A DNA stretch of 64,000 nt from Nyssa sinensis (GCA_008638375.1 VIRR01000578.1:1-64000), one strand, 5' to 3'; shown: positions 1-13,294, numbered from the stretch's first letter. Program-made: numbers and translations. Notes: generated by a model not told the origin, from the sequence alone.

Positions 1-2880
1 GTGATCAAATCCCAGCAAGCGAAGTTGCTGTTGTAGCAGCGATCGGAGCAGCTACTGCACCACCCGCTACGGCAGTAGCGGTGCAGCAATGTAACGGTGG
101 GGCAAGTGGTAAGTATATGTGTATATATATTTATATATATATATAGATATAATTGTGGGTGTTGTGGATTTTTTTTTTGTGATGTTTGATGGAGGATAAT
201 GGCATGGTTGTATTGGCAATGGGAGGGGGGCGATTGAGTGGGGGTTCTTGTAGAGGCATTTTAGAGAAATCAACTGGCTTGATGCTATGGGAATCTGCTC
301 GGTTGATGGCTGTTAATCCAAAGAGTGTTGTGACTGGTAACGGTTCGAATGTGGGCAACAGTCTTTTAGGTGCAACAGGTCTATTGGTGATTTAGATTTC
401 TGTTCATTTTAGATAATGATAATGTGAGATCTGCTGGTGTTTCATAGTTTGCTACTGTGGTTGGCAAAGCTGGAGATGGACAGGTGCATTAGAACGACTG
501 CATGTTGACTGTTTTTCCTGATTTGATTCAGCTTGTCACTTTGTTATCTCAGGAGAATGATAATTTAAGCAGTAAAATCACCAAATCTTGTTGGTTAAAC
601 ATTTTGGGGATTATTGAGCAGGTTGGTTTAAGGAGTCTCATCCCAATTTCAGTTCATAAAAGTGGTCATAACCTTCCATGGTATGGAGAAAAGATTAAGT
701 TTCTTCATGGTATTTTTACTGATTTAATGGTAAAGTTGGAACAATGCCTCCTCAAAAATGGAGAGATGAATGGGGAATTTTGTGTCTCAAATTGTTGGGA
801 GGATCATTGGGGTTTAATGAACAGTTGTGAGGTTGAGGTTACGGTTGTGAGATGGGTTCCTCTGTTCTGTTGTTTCGGTTGAGAACAGGGGTTGTGTAGG
901 GGAAGACTGATTCAGCCAGTTAGAGAGGTTGCCATTGAGTGCTGCAGAACTGGAACTTTTAGAACAACAGTGGTCAAATTAAGTTCGGTTGATGGATTTT
1001 GATACAACTCGGGATTTTGTGAATGTTGCGGTTTGTGAAGTGACAAGGGATTTTAAAGGATCCAGAGAGCTGCTTGTTTAGTATTCCTTAAGTACTCTTA
1101 ATGAATTTCTGAGATTTGAATGAGGACTGAAGGAAACTAAGACTTTGGAGGGCTTTGAGTCAGTAAATGGAGGAACTTGAGAATGACGGTAAGTGATACC
1201 ATAGTTGAGGACTCTGCAACGGAGGACGAGACAATAATCTGATGAAAGGAAGGGAAAGTTCTTCAATATCTGATGGATGGGATGATAAAGGGACAGAATC
1301 CGTCAGGATCATCATCTGCTTGGGGGAAAAAGGTTGAAGAAGCTGATGAAACTGGATTTAAAATGGCTGGCCGACTCGATCGACCTGCCGGTGTGTTTTC
1401 TTCAACTGCTGAACCATGGACTGGAGATCAACCTCAAACTCGGGATGCACGAGGGTTTGGTTCACGCTTGACTGCAAATTCTCCAAAGATTGGCTGAGTG
1501 GAGATAAACATAAGCTTGATATGATCCCATTGGAGGACTAAGCTACTTACTGGTTGATTGGATTGCATAGTGGACACAGCTTAGTAGGGTTGTGACCAAC
1601 CCTATCAGGTATGATATTTTATTAATGTGAGAAATGAGATTAAGCTTAGGAGTATTTGATAAGATGATTGAATGTTCTCTATGCGTAATTGCTATTAGGA
1701 AACCACTTAGAATTTGATTGTTTATATGCTTACGTGTTCTTTATGAATCTGTGGGTGTTATGATTTACTTCTTGAGTTGTCATCATATGTGATTTATGTT
1801 TTAGAAGGATCGCTGATATTGCGACATGTAGAATTGTATAAGTGTTGGGATTGATCGAGCATGACACGTAGATTTATGGATGAAATCTTGTAATTTAAAT
1901 GCTATTGTTAATCTTAAATGTAATGCATTATTTAAAGCATGTTGCATATGCTTATGAAAGGGATGTTTCATTTGAACGGTATCATTGCATGATGAAATCA
2001 TGGCATATTGGCATCGTGTGATTTCTTGAAAGCATAGTGTGGGTCAGCACGAGGTGCTGGTGCATTATGAGGGTGCAGATCCTGTGGTGAAAAACCCAAA
2101 ATTGGCCATTAGGTACTCGCATGCCTGACGGGTTCCGGACTGTGAAGCGAGACATACGTGGCGGTACTCATGCCAGCGGGGAAGGACCGTATCATGAGAC
2201 ATGGGTGGGCATAGAGTTGCATGGGTGTGTCACGCATACTGCTTATATACTGTATATTGTTCATATACTGTCATCATGACATCGAATGCAATATAGAAAT
2301 AACTGTACACTTGCACATGTCACGACCTTAGTTTTGTTTCTTGCATTAGTATTATGTCATACCAGTATGTTGTCGCTGACCCATTCGTGGGCACAGGTTT
2401 CAGATAAAGCTCCTGGCACGCGGGACTTGATGAAATCTTGGAGAAAGGAGAGGAAATGAATTTAGAAGAATATTTGGGCCCTTGGGGCGTATTTAGACAT
2501 TATAAAAGATTGGTGTATTTCTGAAAAGAATGGAAATGACATTGTATATTGTAATAAATAATGAATTTGTGATCTTTTAGTTTAAGTGTAGGAGTAGACG
2601 TGATGGATTGTATAAGTAGGTGATGTATATTTAACTTTGATAGAGTTGTGGCCATCGAGTGAGGATGGATTGTGACTGTTGTATATATATATGTTGTATT
2701 GTGTTTATCAGGGGGAAAAGGTTCGAAAAACAAAGGAGGTGCTGCCGAAATTTTTAGAAAATTAAAGAACTCTATTTAATTTGTCATAAATTCAGAAATC
2801 TGTTTAATTATCTTTTATTTTATTTACTTTCTGTTCGTCAGTCGCACCTCGGGTTTCGGTCAGAAATTCGGGGCGTGACA
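1..2880 (+). mobile_element. 3' part of a Ty3/gypsy-type long LTR (family C), running in from the left edge
   Basis: The right end reads GGGGCGTGACA at 2870-2880, the LTR terminus shared by the other LTRs in this window. Internal blocks match the reverse complement of the complete solo LTR at 10116-13289: for example the block around 1383-1430 (GACCTGCCGGTGTGTTTTC) and the conserved block near 2085-2130. No primer-binding site follows 2880; the next bases are coding-like CACTA sequence, so this is an insertion boundary. From anchor spacing about 0.4 kb of the LTR should lie left of the window. Splice-like junctions occur at 109 (GTAAGT), 1609 (CAG/GTATGATAT) and 2403 (TTTCAG). The target duplication cannot be checked. 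Confidence 0.75.
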
Positions 2881-3021
2881 CACGCAGCTACTAAGGCAGT
2901 TCAACAAGAGAATGTAGCGCTGCGCCAGAGACTAGATAGCCTCGAGGAGCGATATTCCGAGCTACAGACTCTTGTGCAGACGATGCTCAGCCAACAGCGT
3001 GACTCTTCACAACCTTGGTAA
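2881..3021 (+). pseudogene. C-terminal tail of a CACTA transposase-like protein, separated from its upstream exons by an LTR
   Basis: From 2881 an open frame runs 46 codons to TAA at 3019-3021. The peptide is a Gln/Glu/Leu-rich amphipathic helix (key words QQENVALRQRLDSLEER and LQTLVQTMLSQQ), the kind of coiled coil found at the C-terminus of plant Ptta/En/Spm transposases. Position supports the call: it lies inside the same CACTA element, 2.4 kb from its terminus. The LTR ending at 2880 cuts the frame on its 5' side, so the protein cannot be made whole at this locus. The motif is short; another coiled-coil protein of the element is possible. Confidence 0.5.
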
Positions 3022-3072
3022 GTTTTTAAAATTATATACTTTGGTGGATTTATTATTTATAGAAAATTACTG

Positions 3073-4400
3073 AAACCACATCACACACCTCAAAACTGAT
3101 GAAATAGACTTGCACGAACTTACGGAACTCGGTTCGGATGGCCGGTTTGAAACTTATGCAAGTTTCAGCTCCAAAAAGGCCCATTTTGGGGTTTTGACAA
3201 ACCAAAATGCCAGATATCAGCCTAACTGCACCAAAACCACATCACACACCTCAAAAATGATAAAATAGACTTGCACGAACTTACGACACTCGGTTCGGAT
3301 GGCCGGTTTGAAACTTATGCAAGTTTCAGCTCCAAAAAGGCCCATTTTGGGGTTTTGACAGACCAAAATTTCGGATATTGGCCTAACTGCACCGAAACCA
3401 CATCACAGACCTCAAAAATGATAAAATAGACTTGCACGAACTTACGGAACTCGGTTCCGATGCCCGGTTTGAAACTTATGCAAGTTTCAGCTCCAAAAAG
3501 GCTCATTTTGGGGTTTTGACAGACCAAAATGCCGGATATCGGCCTAACTGCACCGAAACTATATCACACACCTCAAAAATGATAAAATAGAGTTGCACGA
3601 ACGTACAACACTCGGTTCCGATGCCCGGTTTGAAACTTATGCAAGTTTCAACTCCAAAAAGGCTCATTTTGGGGTTTTGACAGACCAAAATGCCGGATAT
3701 CGGCCTAACTGCACTGAAACTATATCACACACCTCAAAAATGATAAAATAGAGTTGCACGAACGTACAACACTCGGTTCCGATGCCCGGTTTGAAACTTA
3801 TGCATGTTTCAACTCCAAAAAGGCTCATTTTGGGGTTTTAACAGACCAAAATGCCAGATATCGGCCTAATTGCACCGAAACCACCTCACACACCTCAAAA
3901 ATGATAAAATAAACTTCCACGAACTTACGACACTCGGTTCCGATGCCCGGTTTGAAACTTATGCAAGTTTCAGCTCCAAAAAGGCCCATTTTGGGGTTTT
4001 GACAGACCAAAATGTCGGATATCGGCCTAACTGCACCGAAACCATCTTACACACGTCAGAAATGATAAAATAGACTTGCACAAACTTACGACACTCGGTT
4101 TCGATGCCCGGTTTGAAACTTATGCAAGTTTCAGCTCTAAAAAGGCCCATTTTGGGGTTTTGACAGACCAAAATGCCGGATATCGGCCTAACTGCACCGA
4201 AACCACCTCACACACCTCAAAAATGATAAAATAAACTTGCACAAACTTACGACACTCGGTTCCGATGCCCAGTTTGAAACTTATGCAAGTTCAGCTCCAA
4301 AAAGGCCCATTTTGGGGTTTTGACAGACCAAAATGCCGGATATCGGCCTAACTGCACCGAAACCACCTCACACACCTCACAAATGATAAAATAGACTTAT
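3073..4400. repeat. Tandem array, ~161-bp unit, eight copies plus a partial ninth
   Basis: Units start at GAAACCACATCACAC-like words at about 3073, 3233, 3394, 3556, 3716, 3877, 4038, 4199 and 4359, a period of 160-162 bp. Each unit carries the same core (CTCGGTTCCGATGCCCGG, then AAAGGCCCATTTTGGGG). Units differ by scattered substitutions and a 1-base deletion near 4290. The period is not a multiple of three and short frames in it are by-products, so it is not coding. The array lies between the last transposase codons and the subterminal repeats of the CACTA element. Confidence 0.92.
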
Positions 4401-4839
4401 GCTACTTTATGTCGTTCTTACTATTTATGCATGCAAAAAAAAAAACTATTCACATTCTATGTTCATATATATTTAACAATTGTTCTAATATATGTCGTTT
4501 GATCTTTATTTCAGATTGATCGGGGATTATTGCTGCGGCGTCTTTATGTTTTGCATCAGAACTTGTTATTTTTATTTTTTATTTTCATGGACATCTGTAG
4601 TAACATTTTGGAGACAATTTTTAATTTTTCTATTTATTGATGAATTGTACTTTTACAATTGTACATAATTAGTTTAATATATATATATATATATGAATGT
4701 ATTTTTCTTTTTTAATATATTCATTTCAGAATACTTGGATTATATTGTATATCAGGATGGATGATTGATACAGGTTTAAACAGGAACAAAACAACAAATA
4801 ACACTAAGCAGATATGGTCAAAAAAAAAAAAAAAACACT

Positions 4840-5410
4840 TTTAGAGACGCACACCATAGTGTCGCTAAAAGTTAGAATTTAATTTAAAAAGTGAGTATTA
4901 GCGACGCTCAATTTGATGCGTCGCTGATACTCACTTTTAGCGACGCCCACTGTGCGTCGCCAATACTCACTTTTAGCGATGCACATTGAGCGTCGCTAAA
5001 ACTCAGTATTCGCGACGCACAGTGAGCGTCACTAGTACTCACTTTTAGCGACGCTCAATGTGTGTCGCTAAAAGTGAGTATTGGCGACGCATCAAATTGA
5101 GCGTCGCTAAAAGTGAGTACTAGCGACGCCCACTGTGCGTCGCGAATATTGAGTTTTAGCGACGCTCAAAGCGCCCTTGGGTTTTATTGGCGACACACGT
5201 ACCCAATTATTAGCGACGCTTTATGTGCGTCGCTAATAGACACTTTTAGCGACACTAACGGATTTGTGCGTCGCTAATAGTATTAGCGACGGCACTTTTT
5301 GTGACACCTTAGCAACACACGTTTGTGCGTCGCTAAATGTCTTTTGCGACGCACAATGGCACTATTAGCGACGCACACGCGCGTCGCTAATAGTGCATTT
5401 TGTTGTAGTG
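4840..5410. repeat. CACTA subterminal repeats and right terminal inverted repeat
   Basis: The words GCGACGC and GCGTCGC recur every 10-30 bases on both strands, often inside TTAGCGACGC or GCGTCGCTAAAA. In En/Spm-type elements such repeats bind the element's DNA-binding protein and are needed for excision. About 4895-5165 is a long imperfect palindrome: the left part reappears as reverse complement in the right part, including the CTCAATTTGATGCGTCGC block at about 4908 and its complement near 5088. The element end CACTACAACAAAA (minus strand) is at 5410. Confidence 0.85.
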
Positions 5411-7288
5411 TCAGTCTCTCCCGAATAAAACCCTTCTATAACAACTCTCCCACCTTCTCTCTTAGAATTGTATTCTCCTTCAATTTATCCTATAATGTGG
5501 TAGATTGGGAAAATTCTCCCCAATTACATATATGGTATTGAATGTCTTTTGTTCTCATAGGTGGAGCCGAGGGCTGGCTAAGGTGGCCATGGCTTCCCCT
5601 CCCTACAAAATTTGAGAATTCTAATTTTTGTATTGTAGTTTTGTTAAAAAAAATTTAAAATTTAGCAATTATTCCCCCAAAATTTGTTGAATTTTCATTA
5701 AAATCCTCCCAAAATTCAATTTATATACTTTCATCCTCCTAATCACAATTTCTTGATTTGTCATTGCTCATTAGCGGCAAGAAGTTGGGTAGATTCTCAT
5801 AGACTAACTCTTTAATTCATTTTAGCGGTGGTTGCAATTCTTTTAGGACTATTAGGAAATTTAAGTAACAATGATTGTAAAATTTGTCACTATAATTGTA
5901 TGTGTTAAAAATTCATTCCAAAAGTCTTTATTGAGTTTGTAATTATTGGTTAGATTTTTTTTTATCAACAAAAAAAGAGATTTTATTGATGAAGATGGAT
6001 GTACAAGTTATACATGCAAAAAGCATCAATAAAAATATGGGGGAGAATGCAAAGGCATCATGAGCCCTAACGTTAGCCAATCATTTCGTTGAAGACTTGG
6101 TCATATCGGACTCGAATTATAGCTTTGTATGATTGAAGATGAATTCTATGATACATCTTGATACTTTAGATCTACTAAAAGAAATGTATAAACACACATA
6201 TATTATGCATTCATGTAAGATCATGTTTAGGATGCACATGTATTTAAACTTTCATATTTTGAATCTCCTCGGAATTTAGTTTTTACTTAAATGTAGGTTA
6301 GCACCTTTTTAGTTTTGACTATAAACTTAAAAGTAACTTAAATATGTCCTAACATGTCTCTTTAACACTTAGTTGTTTTAAAATCATGTATAAAATCAAA
6401 AAAAAAAGAAAGAAGAATTCAAAATTGTTTATACTATGTTCGAACGAAACCAAGCCGCGTCCGAACGAAGAAGCACATTTCATCCGAATGTATGTCCAAT
6501 TTTGGTGATTCTGATTGGTTATCCTATTTCGATTCTAATTAGGTTTAGGGTTATCTATATATACTCGTTTGTGAGAGTTTCTCAACGAGAATTAGAGAGT
6601 TGCAAGTTTTGCATTCTAAATGACATACTTTGCATTTTGGTTGAGCACTTAGGCACTCTATGAATTTGAGAGCTTGATTTTATATTTTTAGAGTTTGGAT
6701 TTTATATTGTCCCTTCTTGAAAAAGGTGATTATAAAGGTTTTGCATCCAAGGAACACTTGTTTCCATCACACTAGTTTATGTGGATCTGAGAGAGTTCAG
6801 ATCGTGGATAAAGTGGTTGTTATAGAGAAGATCAACTTAAAGATGCAATCAGAGGAAATAAGAACATTATAGAAAGGGTTGGGTGGAGGATTTAGTAATG
6901 ACATAAGTTTACAAGTACTATAATAGCTTAGTAATAAGTGGTCTAGTATTATTTATAACTTATTAGTTTCATAGTGGCAGTTCCTTTATAGTGTTATGGA
7001 TTTTATTCCCTAGAGGATTTCTTACATAAGATCGTTGTCTCTCTCTACTCATGGATGTACTCTTATTTATTTTATGTTTAATTTTGCATGTGGGCATATT
7101 ACACATGAAATCTAGTATTTAAGTAACTATCTAAGAACCCTTAGTTAAGTTTTTGCGATTCATGTCTAATTCATTGTAAGAACTAATTAGAGAATTTATT
7201 TAGGGCTATTGCATTAATTTTGTGGAGGAATTAATTAATTTAAAAAATTTAGTTAATTAATTATAACCCAAAATTGCCTCAAGGACAA
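5411..7288. other. AT-rich DNA without a recognisable gene
   Basis: No open frame here exceeds 75 codons and none shows a familiar motif. The segment contains a stretch (about 5560-5760) that looks like a common degenerate plant repeat, and a stretch (about 6540-7010) that could be an old LTR fragment, but I see no termini or coding domain to support either. Confidence 0.4.
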
Positions 7289-10100
7289 TTTGTCACATCC
7301 CAGAACCCACCCTATGCGGATTAAGGATAATGACCGACCAGATAGTCACCTCGCTAATTGTCACAGGGTCGAAATCTGACACCAAATTTCTTTCGCCTGT
7401 GCGGCGACAAGACCCCTGCCTTGACCAACCAACCCCACGCACTCACCCCAAGAGGCTTATAAGAGAGAACACAGCAACACACAAAGGCACACAGATTTAC
7501 TAGAATCACTTTCCCAACCTTTTATTCACAATACTCTCAACTGAATACAAAGGAATACAAAGCCTAAGTGTTGCGAGACAAGAGAACACCCTCTCTTCTA
7601 TTCTGTCTCCGCCCCTCCCTATTACACTGTATTTATAGGCAAACCCTCACACGGTTTCATTTTCTTAGACGGACTAGGATTGTGCCAGCACATCACACGG
7701 TTTCCTTTTCCTAGGCGGACTTGGATTCCCTTTTCGAGACGGACTAGGATTGCGCCAGCATGTCACACGGTTTCTTTTTCCTAGGCGGACTTGGATTCCC
7801 TTTTCGAGACGGACTAGGATTGCGCCAACACATCGCACGGTTTCCTTTTCCTAGGCCGACTTGGATTCTGCCCGTCCAGCATTGCCGCCACATGTGCTGT
7901 TGCCTTACATCAGCGCCTCGCTTGGTCCCACCGATGCTTTCGTGTTAGCCATCATTGCCGAACCATGCCTACTCATGGTTCGGACTTGTTTGCCGAGCAT
8001 TGCCACCATGTGCTGCCACCCTTGGTGATGGTGGTCGGACCACCAGCTTTCAACAGCAACACGCCTTACCGCGAAGGTGCCAAGGCATCAAGCCGCATGG
8101 GCACCTCGCCTATGGGCGCCTCAAGGGGGTACTGACCCCTATATATGTCTTATAAAGATTTGTCAACCTGACCCGAGTAGACACAACCCCTTGCAGAACC
8201 AGTTCTTCCACCTGTGCGCACTTGCCTTGCCACAAGGCAACCCATGCGCCAAACTGTTCACCGAAGGCCTTAACCTGTCGTTGCCCAAGTCGTGCGTCCA
8301 ACTGTGCCAAGTCAAAAATCCCTTAAGGCAAATCCAACCTTGGAATGTCATTCCCACTCCCGAATGCCATTCCACTCATGAATGTAACTCCAAGTCCAGA
8401 ATATAACTCTAAGGCATCTCAATCTTCAAGTAAGGGTGCCCATGACAAGCCACCCCTACCTTGGCCTTGGCATTGGCTGAGGCTCATCAATGCCATGGCC
8501 ATGTCAACCCTTCAAGGGGCTAACACTAATACACTAATCCTTTGGTAGCTTATTGATGACTTGTGTATCCAAAGGTTTCTTTACATGTCCAAATAGATTG
8601 CATTTGGTTATACATTTCGTACAATGAAAATTTATGTCTATAAAAATTTTCTTGACTGCAATCGTACTTGGCAGAGCACAACTAAAATTTACATCAGAGT
8701 TACATGACATGAGCCTATAAATTCATTACAAAGAAATGTCTAGCTATTAAATCAATGATAACATTATACATGTATTGTTCTTTCCTAAATCATTACATCA
8801 CTGTGGTGTCTATTGCTTCAGGTTGATACCTCCATGACCGGGATACTAACCCTCCTCTAGCTAGAGTCTCTATGTTCATCCTAGCTTACTTACGTCTGCA
8901 TCCATAACCTCTGCGTCCTTATTGAAAACTACAGGATAAAACCCTTTAAGCTTATTGAAAAGCTCGCGAGTAACTCCAGTCCCCTGTTATAGGTTTTTGG
9001 AAACCCATTTATAAATGTTTAAAGCTATCATAAAACTTTCATGGTTTTCATAAATCTTTCATATCTTTCATAAAGCATTCATGGATAGTAGTTAAGGAAA
9101 TATTTAATTGAATCTACTAGCATTCTTTTCATAAAACAATAAAGTCATGTTGTCATTGTTACATATGGGGTCATGCCAGTTTAGTTTTGTAAGGTATCAT
9201 TTCATCATGCATTCCATAACAATGGAAGGTAAAAGGTATGTATTACATGCCAAAACATCTTTATAGCATAATTGTCACCTTGGTGACCATCTATGTAATT
9301 TGGAGTTCCAGGCTTACATAGCCCCTTTCCTGATTCTGACTCCTGGCAAAGTCCTCGCTATATAAATCATTAAAGATTTACCGACTCTTATCCCCCAACA
9401 AGGTCTTATATGGCAGTAATACTAAAACATTCTTTGCAAAACATTCATAGCTATACATACATTAAAACATTTAAGAATGCTACTTATAAAACATGTCATT
9501 CAAAACTTTATCATGATAATAAAACATTTTCATAAAATTGTAAAGCATGGCATGCAATCGTAAGAAAATAGTAAAATAACCGTAATCAATGAAATTCCTC
9601 CATTCTAGGGTTCAGGGTTACTCACCTGTGGTCCAATGTCCACAATCATTTCTTTATTCCTTTACTCGACGTGCCTCAGCACTCGTCTTATCCTCATTCC
9701 TTGTTGGTGATCCTAAACCATGGTTTAAAATACATCGGTGCTATATCAGTATAATACGCAAACTTAATCTTTGCGTACTTAGTGTTCTTAGTCTCTTCTA
9801 GACTTAGTCTTTCAGTTTAGGACTCCCTCATAGTCATTAATTAGGGTTTCTAATACTTCTTAGTTTATCGTGTGCTTTACTTTAGCCTTTAGGGGCATTT
9901 GGGTTATTTACCCTTTTATGCCTTATGTCATTCAGTTCGTCATTTGGCTAAACGAACTACATTTTTGAGTCCAGGCGGTCCTTTAACTGTAAGTGATGAG
10001 TGCACAAAAATGTATTCTAAATACCCTATTATTTGATTAAAATGCTAGAAAGTGAATAAAAATGTTGGGATATAGTTGATATTATTTAATTTAATTTTTA
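7289..10100 (-). mobile_element. LTR-like DNA (family-B-like terminus), right boundary uncertain
   Basis: It begins TGTCACATCCCAGAACCCACC at 7289, close to the TGTCACGACCCGAAACCCAC termini at 30387 and 57428; on the minus strand this is an LTR 3' end. The part from about 8800 to 9650 follows the same order of short motifs as those LTRs (a block ending GCGAGTAACTCC near 8970, later GGGTTACTCACCTG near 9615). The part from 7400 to 8550 is GC-richer and differs from them, so another insertion may lie within. I found no matching right terminus or target duplication. No coding domain is present. Confidence 0.45.
7648..7870. repeat. Short tandem repeat, 70-bp period, about three copies
   Basis: The word CACACGGTTTC and following AGGCGGACTTGGATTC recur at 7694, 7764 and 7834 with exactly 70-bp spacing; a shortened copy starts near 7648. 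The short open frame at 7760-7948 is a by-product of the repeat. Confidence 0.8.
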
Positions 10101-10115
10101 TTTATAGTGAGATGT

Positions 10116-13100
10116 TGTCACGCCCCGAATTCCCAATCGAACCCGGGGATGCGACAAAAGCGAAACAAAAGAAGAAAATGAAATAATAAGTAAGTAAATA
10201 AATAAATAAATCACAATTTAACTGATCTAGATACAAGCCTACATACATTCCTGTTTAAAAAAAATGTCGGCAGAACCTCCTTTGTTTTTCGAGCCTTTTT
10301 CCCCTTGATAATCACAATACGTCATATAAAATACAAACACATCACAATCCATCCTCACTCGATGGCCACAATCTTATCAAAGTTAAATATACATCGCCTA
10401 CTTATACAACCGAAAATATACAATCATGATACAACATATATGTCATTGGGCTTAAGCCCGTACATCACAAAACACGTCTCTCGGGCCAAATATCCATCTA
10501 CAGTCAAGTCTCCTCCACTCGGCTAGACTTCCTCAAGCCTCAGGTGTCGGGAGTGTCATCTGAAATATGGTTCCCACGAATGGGTCAGCGCCAACATGCT
10601 GGTATGGTACAATACTAATGCAAGGAACAAAATTAAGACGTGGCATGTGCAAGTGTACATGTATATCTACATGCCTCCCTAATCATGCATACAATATAAT
10701 GGCAATGTACAAACTACATCTGTATAAAACCTTATATCACATTCACAAATTCATCAACACAATGCACAAGCAATATGCGTGACACACCGATGCATCTCAA
10801 TGTCACACCCATGTCTCATGATACGGTCCTTCCCCGCTGGCATGAGTACCGCCACGTATGTCTCCTTTTCGGTGTGCCCCCGATGGAATGGAGTACCAAC
10901 GGCCGAATTTTGGGTTTTTCACCACAGGACCTACGCCTTCATAATGCACCAGCACCTCGTGCTAACCCACATTATGCTGTCAAGGAATCACACTATGCCA
11001 ATATGCTATGATTCCATCATGCAATATCGCAATCTCAATAAAACATTTCACCAATGCATAAAGCATGCCATTTAAACAATATCGTCCTTTTAAAAATAAC
11101 AATAGCAGCTGAATCATAAGACTTCATCCACAAATATACGCATCATGCACAATCAATCTCAATACTTATGCAATCCACATGTCACAACATCAACAATCCT
11201 TCTAGAACAGAAATCACATATGATGACAACTCAAGAAGTAAATCACAACTCTCAAATAATCACAGGAAACATGGAAGCACATAAACAATCAACTCAAAGT
11301 TTCTCAAAGCAACAACTCCTATGTGATCTTCTATCAAGCACAACAAGCATTCAATCAATATGCACATCAATCCTAATTTAATTCTATTCCTTACTTAGCA
11401 AAGTACCATACCTGACTAAGGCGTGTCTCAACCCTAGGATGCTGTGTCCACTATGCAATCCAATCAAACAGATAAATCTTTACTCCACGGTTCAGAAGTT
11501 GAAGAAAACACACCGGCAGGTTGATCGAGTCGACCAACCATTTTACTTCTTCAACCTTTTTCCCTCAAGCAGATGATGATCCTGACAGATTCTGTCCCTT
11601 TATCATCCCATCCATCTTATCATCCCATCCATCAGATATTGAAGAACTTTCCCTTCCTCAAGTTGCTCTTTTAATCTTCTTCAAATTCTCAACACATCAG
11701 ACTGCATCAATCCTCAACACAGTGACAATTAAAATGTAAAATATAGAGCAGTCCCAAAGCACCAAAATACGCTTTGACATCCCATTGCCTATAACTCCGT
11801 TTCACTAATTTTAGAACCATCCAACACCAAGCATCAAACCACACTTAAACCTCTCAATTCAAACCACAACAAATTAACCTATACAATTAAAACCATCATT
11901 TATAAATTCGGACAAAATCGGACCAACAAATCCAACCTGTTCTCTCTCATTCAAGACAGCCCCTGCTCGCAACATCCCCACACAATTTCATATCACAAAA
12001 CCGCAACCCAACACCAACATGCTGTTCAAACCAACCCTCACGGTAGAATCCTCCCCTACCGCACTACCACACAAACACAAACAAATATATATATATATAT
12101 ATATCTCTGTAAATTCCCCCCAAGTGATTCTCAATTTTCTCATTAAACAGACCAGACAACAACAGCAGCACTGTCCGTCCCTCTGCTGCGCCAATTTCGT
12201 GGTCCTAATCGATTCCAACCAGTTCATCACAATTTCTTACAAACCCCAATAACACCTCTACTCCTCTTCTTCAATGTTTCCCTCTCTGCTCTAACAATAC
12301 ACAAACACACACACACCTTGTTCACCCCCAAGCACAGATACAACCAAATCAGCAAACCCAACCCAATCCAATTCAACCGACCCTACCACTGCTCCTCAAC
12401 TTCCTCTGTTCTCAATTGAAACGGTAAAAACAGAGAAACCCCACAAACCGTAACATCCCCACACCAGTTCGAGTCACACAGCCACATCACTTCACACACA
12501 CACAAATAAACTCATACCTCAACGGATCCATTCAGCCGCAAGGATCCCAGTCCCGAGATCTAACGAAGTCGCGATCTTCCCTCCCAATAATCTCAACCAC
12601 CGTCCGATCAATGACCTCCGACGTCACGCCGTCGACGATCGTCTCCTCCGCCGTTGCTAATCCCAAACCCATCTGTTGTTTCATGTCCCTCCAATCTGTA
12701 ACACATAGCCCCAATCGCAATCCAAAACCCATCGCCAAGCCGTTGCCCCCTAGCCTCGATTCCCCCTCGCGACCACCGTCGGATTCGCCCCCCTCCGTTT
12801 CTCCTTTCCCCTTTCTCTCTCTTTTTCTCTTTCTCTCTTTTCTTTTCTTCCCCTGTTTTCATGCGACCAGCCCCTGTTTCCCATTTCTATCTCTCGGTTT
12901 CTCCTTTTCTCTCTTTCTTTGCATAACCCCTCCTTTATGTTTTTCCTTCTCCACCGACTTAGAGATAACCCACACTTAACACACACCACACACTACACAC
13001 TACATATCCCAAGGCTGCCGACATTTTCCCTTTATATCTCTTTTTTTTTTTTTTTTCTTTTTTTCTACCTTACCATGTTAAATATTTTATAAAGATTTTA

Positions 13101-13289
13101 TTCCACAAAATATGCTATAAAGTCGGGGCTCAATTTAATTATTTATTCGCCAATATTGGGTCTCGTTCGGGTAAGAATGATTCGTATCAATCCCATGAAT
13201 TTATCCTGGCACTTGGTTAACCGGTTTAAATATTTGATTTGATTTGATTTGATTTTATTTTATTTTATTTTTTTTTTCAAATCTCTACA
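10116..13289 (-). mobile_element. Complete solo LTR, family C, minus strand
   Basis: The plus strand begins TGTCACGCCCCGAATTC at 10116 and ends CTCTACA at 13289, so read on the minus strand the LTR is TG...CA. It is flanked by the perfect 5-bp direct repeat GATGT (10111-10115 and 13290-13294). There is no primer-binding site outside the left end and no polypurine tract outside the right end, so it is a solo LTR left by LTR-LTR recombination. Length is 3174 bp. Its sequence matches the LTR at 1-2880 in the opposite orientation. It includes CT-rich blocks (12790-12960) in which open frames are low-complexity and not credible genes. The conserved palindrome GGGCTTAAGCCC is at 10448-10459. Confidence 0.93.
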
Positions 13290-13294
13290 GATGT

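Larger units (their letters stand above)
2881..5410. mobile_element. Right end of a CACTA (En/Spm-type) DNA transposon
   Basis: The right terminus at 5401-5410 ends in TTGTAGTG, so read inward on the minus strand the element starts CACTACAACAAAATGCAC, a typical plant CACTA inverted terminal repeat. Inside it lie a dense subterminal zone of GCGACGC repeats (about 4840-5400), an AT-rich stretch (4400-4840), a tandem array (3073-4400) and the end of a coding exon (2881-3021). The base triplet after the terminus is tca, a candidate 3-bp target duplication. The left end is outside the window or beyond the LTR at 1-2880. Confidence 0.8.

Noticed and set aside
3315..4171. Repeated ~60-70 codon frames on the minus strand (similar peptides)
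   Set aside because: They are by-products of the 161-bp tandem array; the period is not a multiple of three.
3073..4400. CRISPR-like array of regular repeats
   Set aside because: Units are head-to-tail without distinct spacers, in plant nuclear DNA; it is a tandem repeat.
12611..12979. 122-codon frame on the plus strand rich in Ser/Pro/Phe
   Set aside because: It lies in the CT-rich leader of the family-C solo LTR, on the antisense strand; low complexity.
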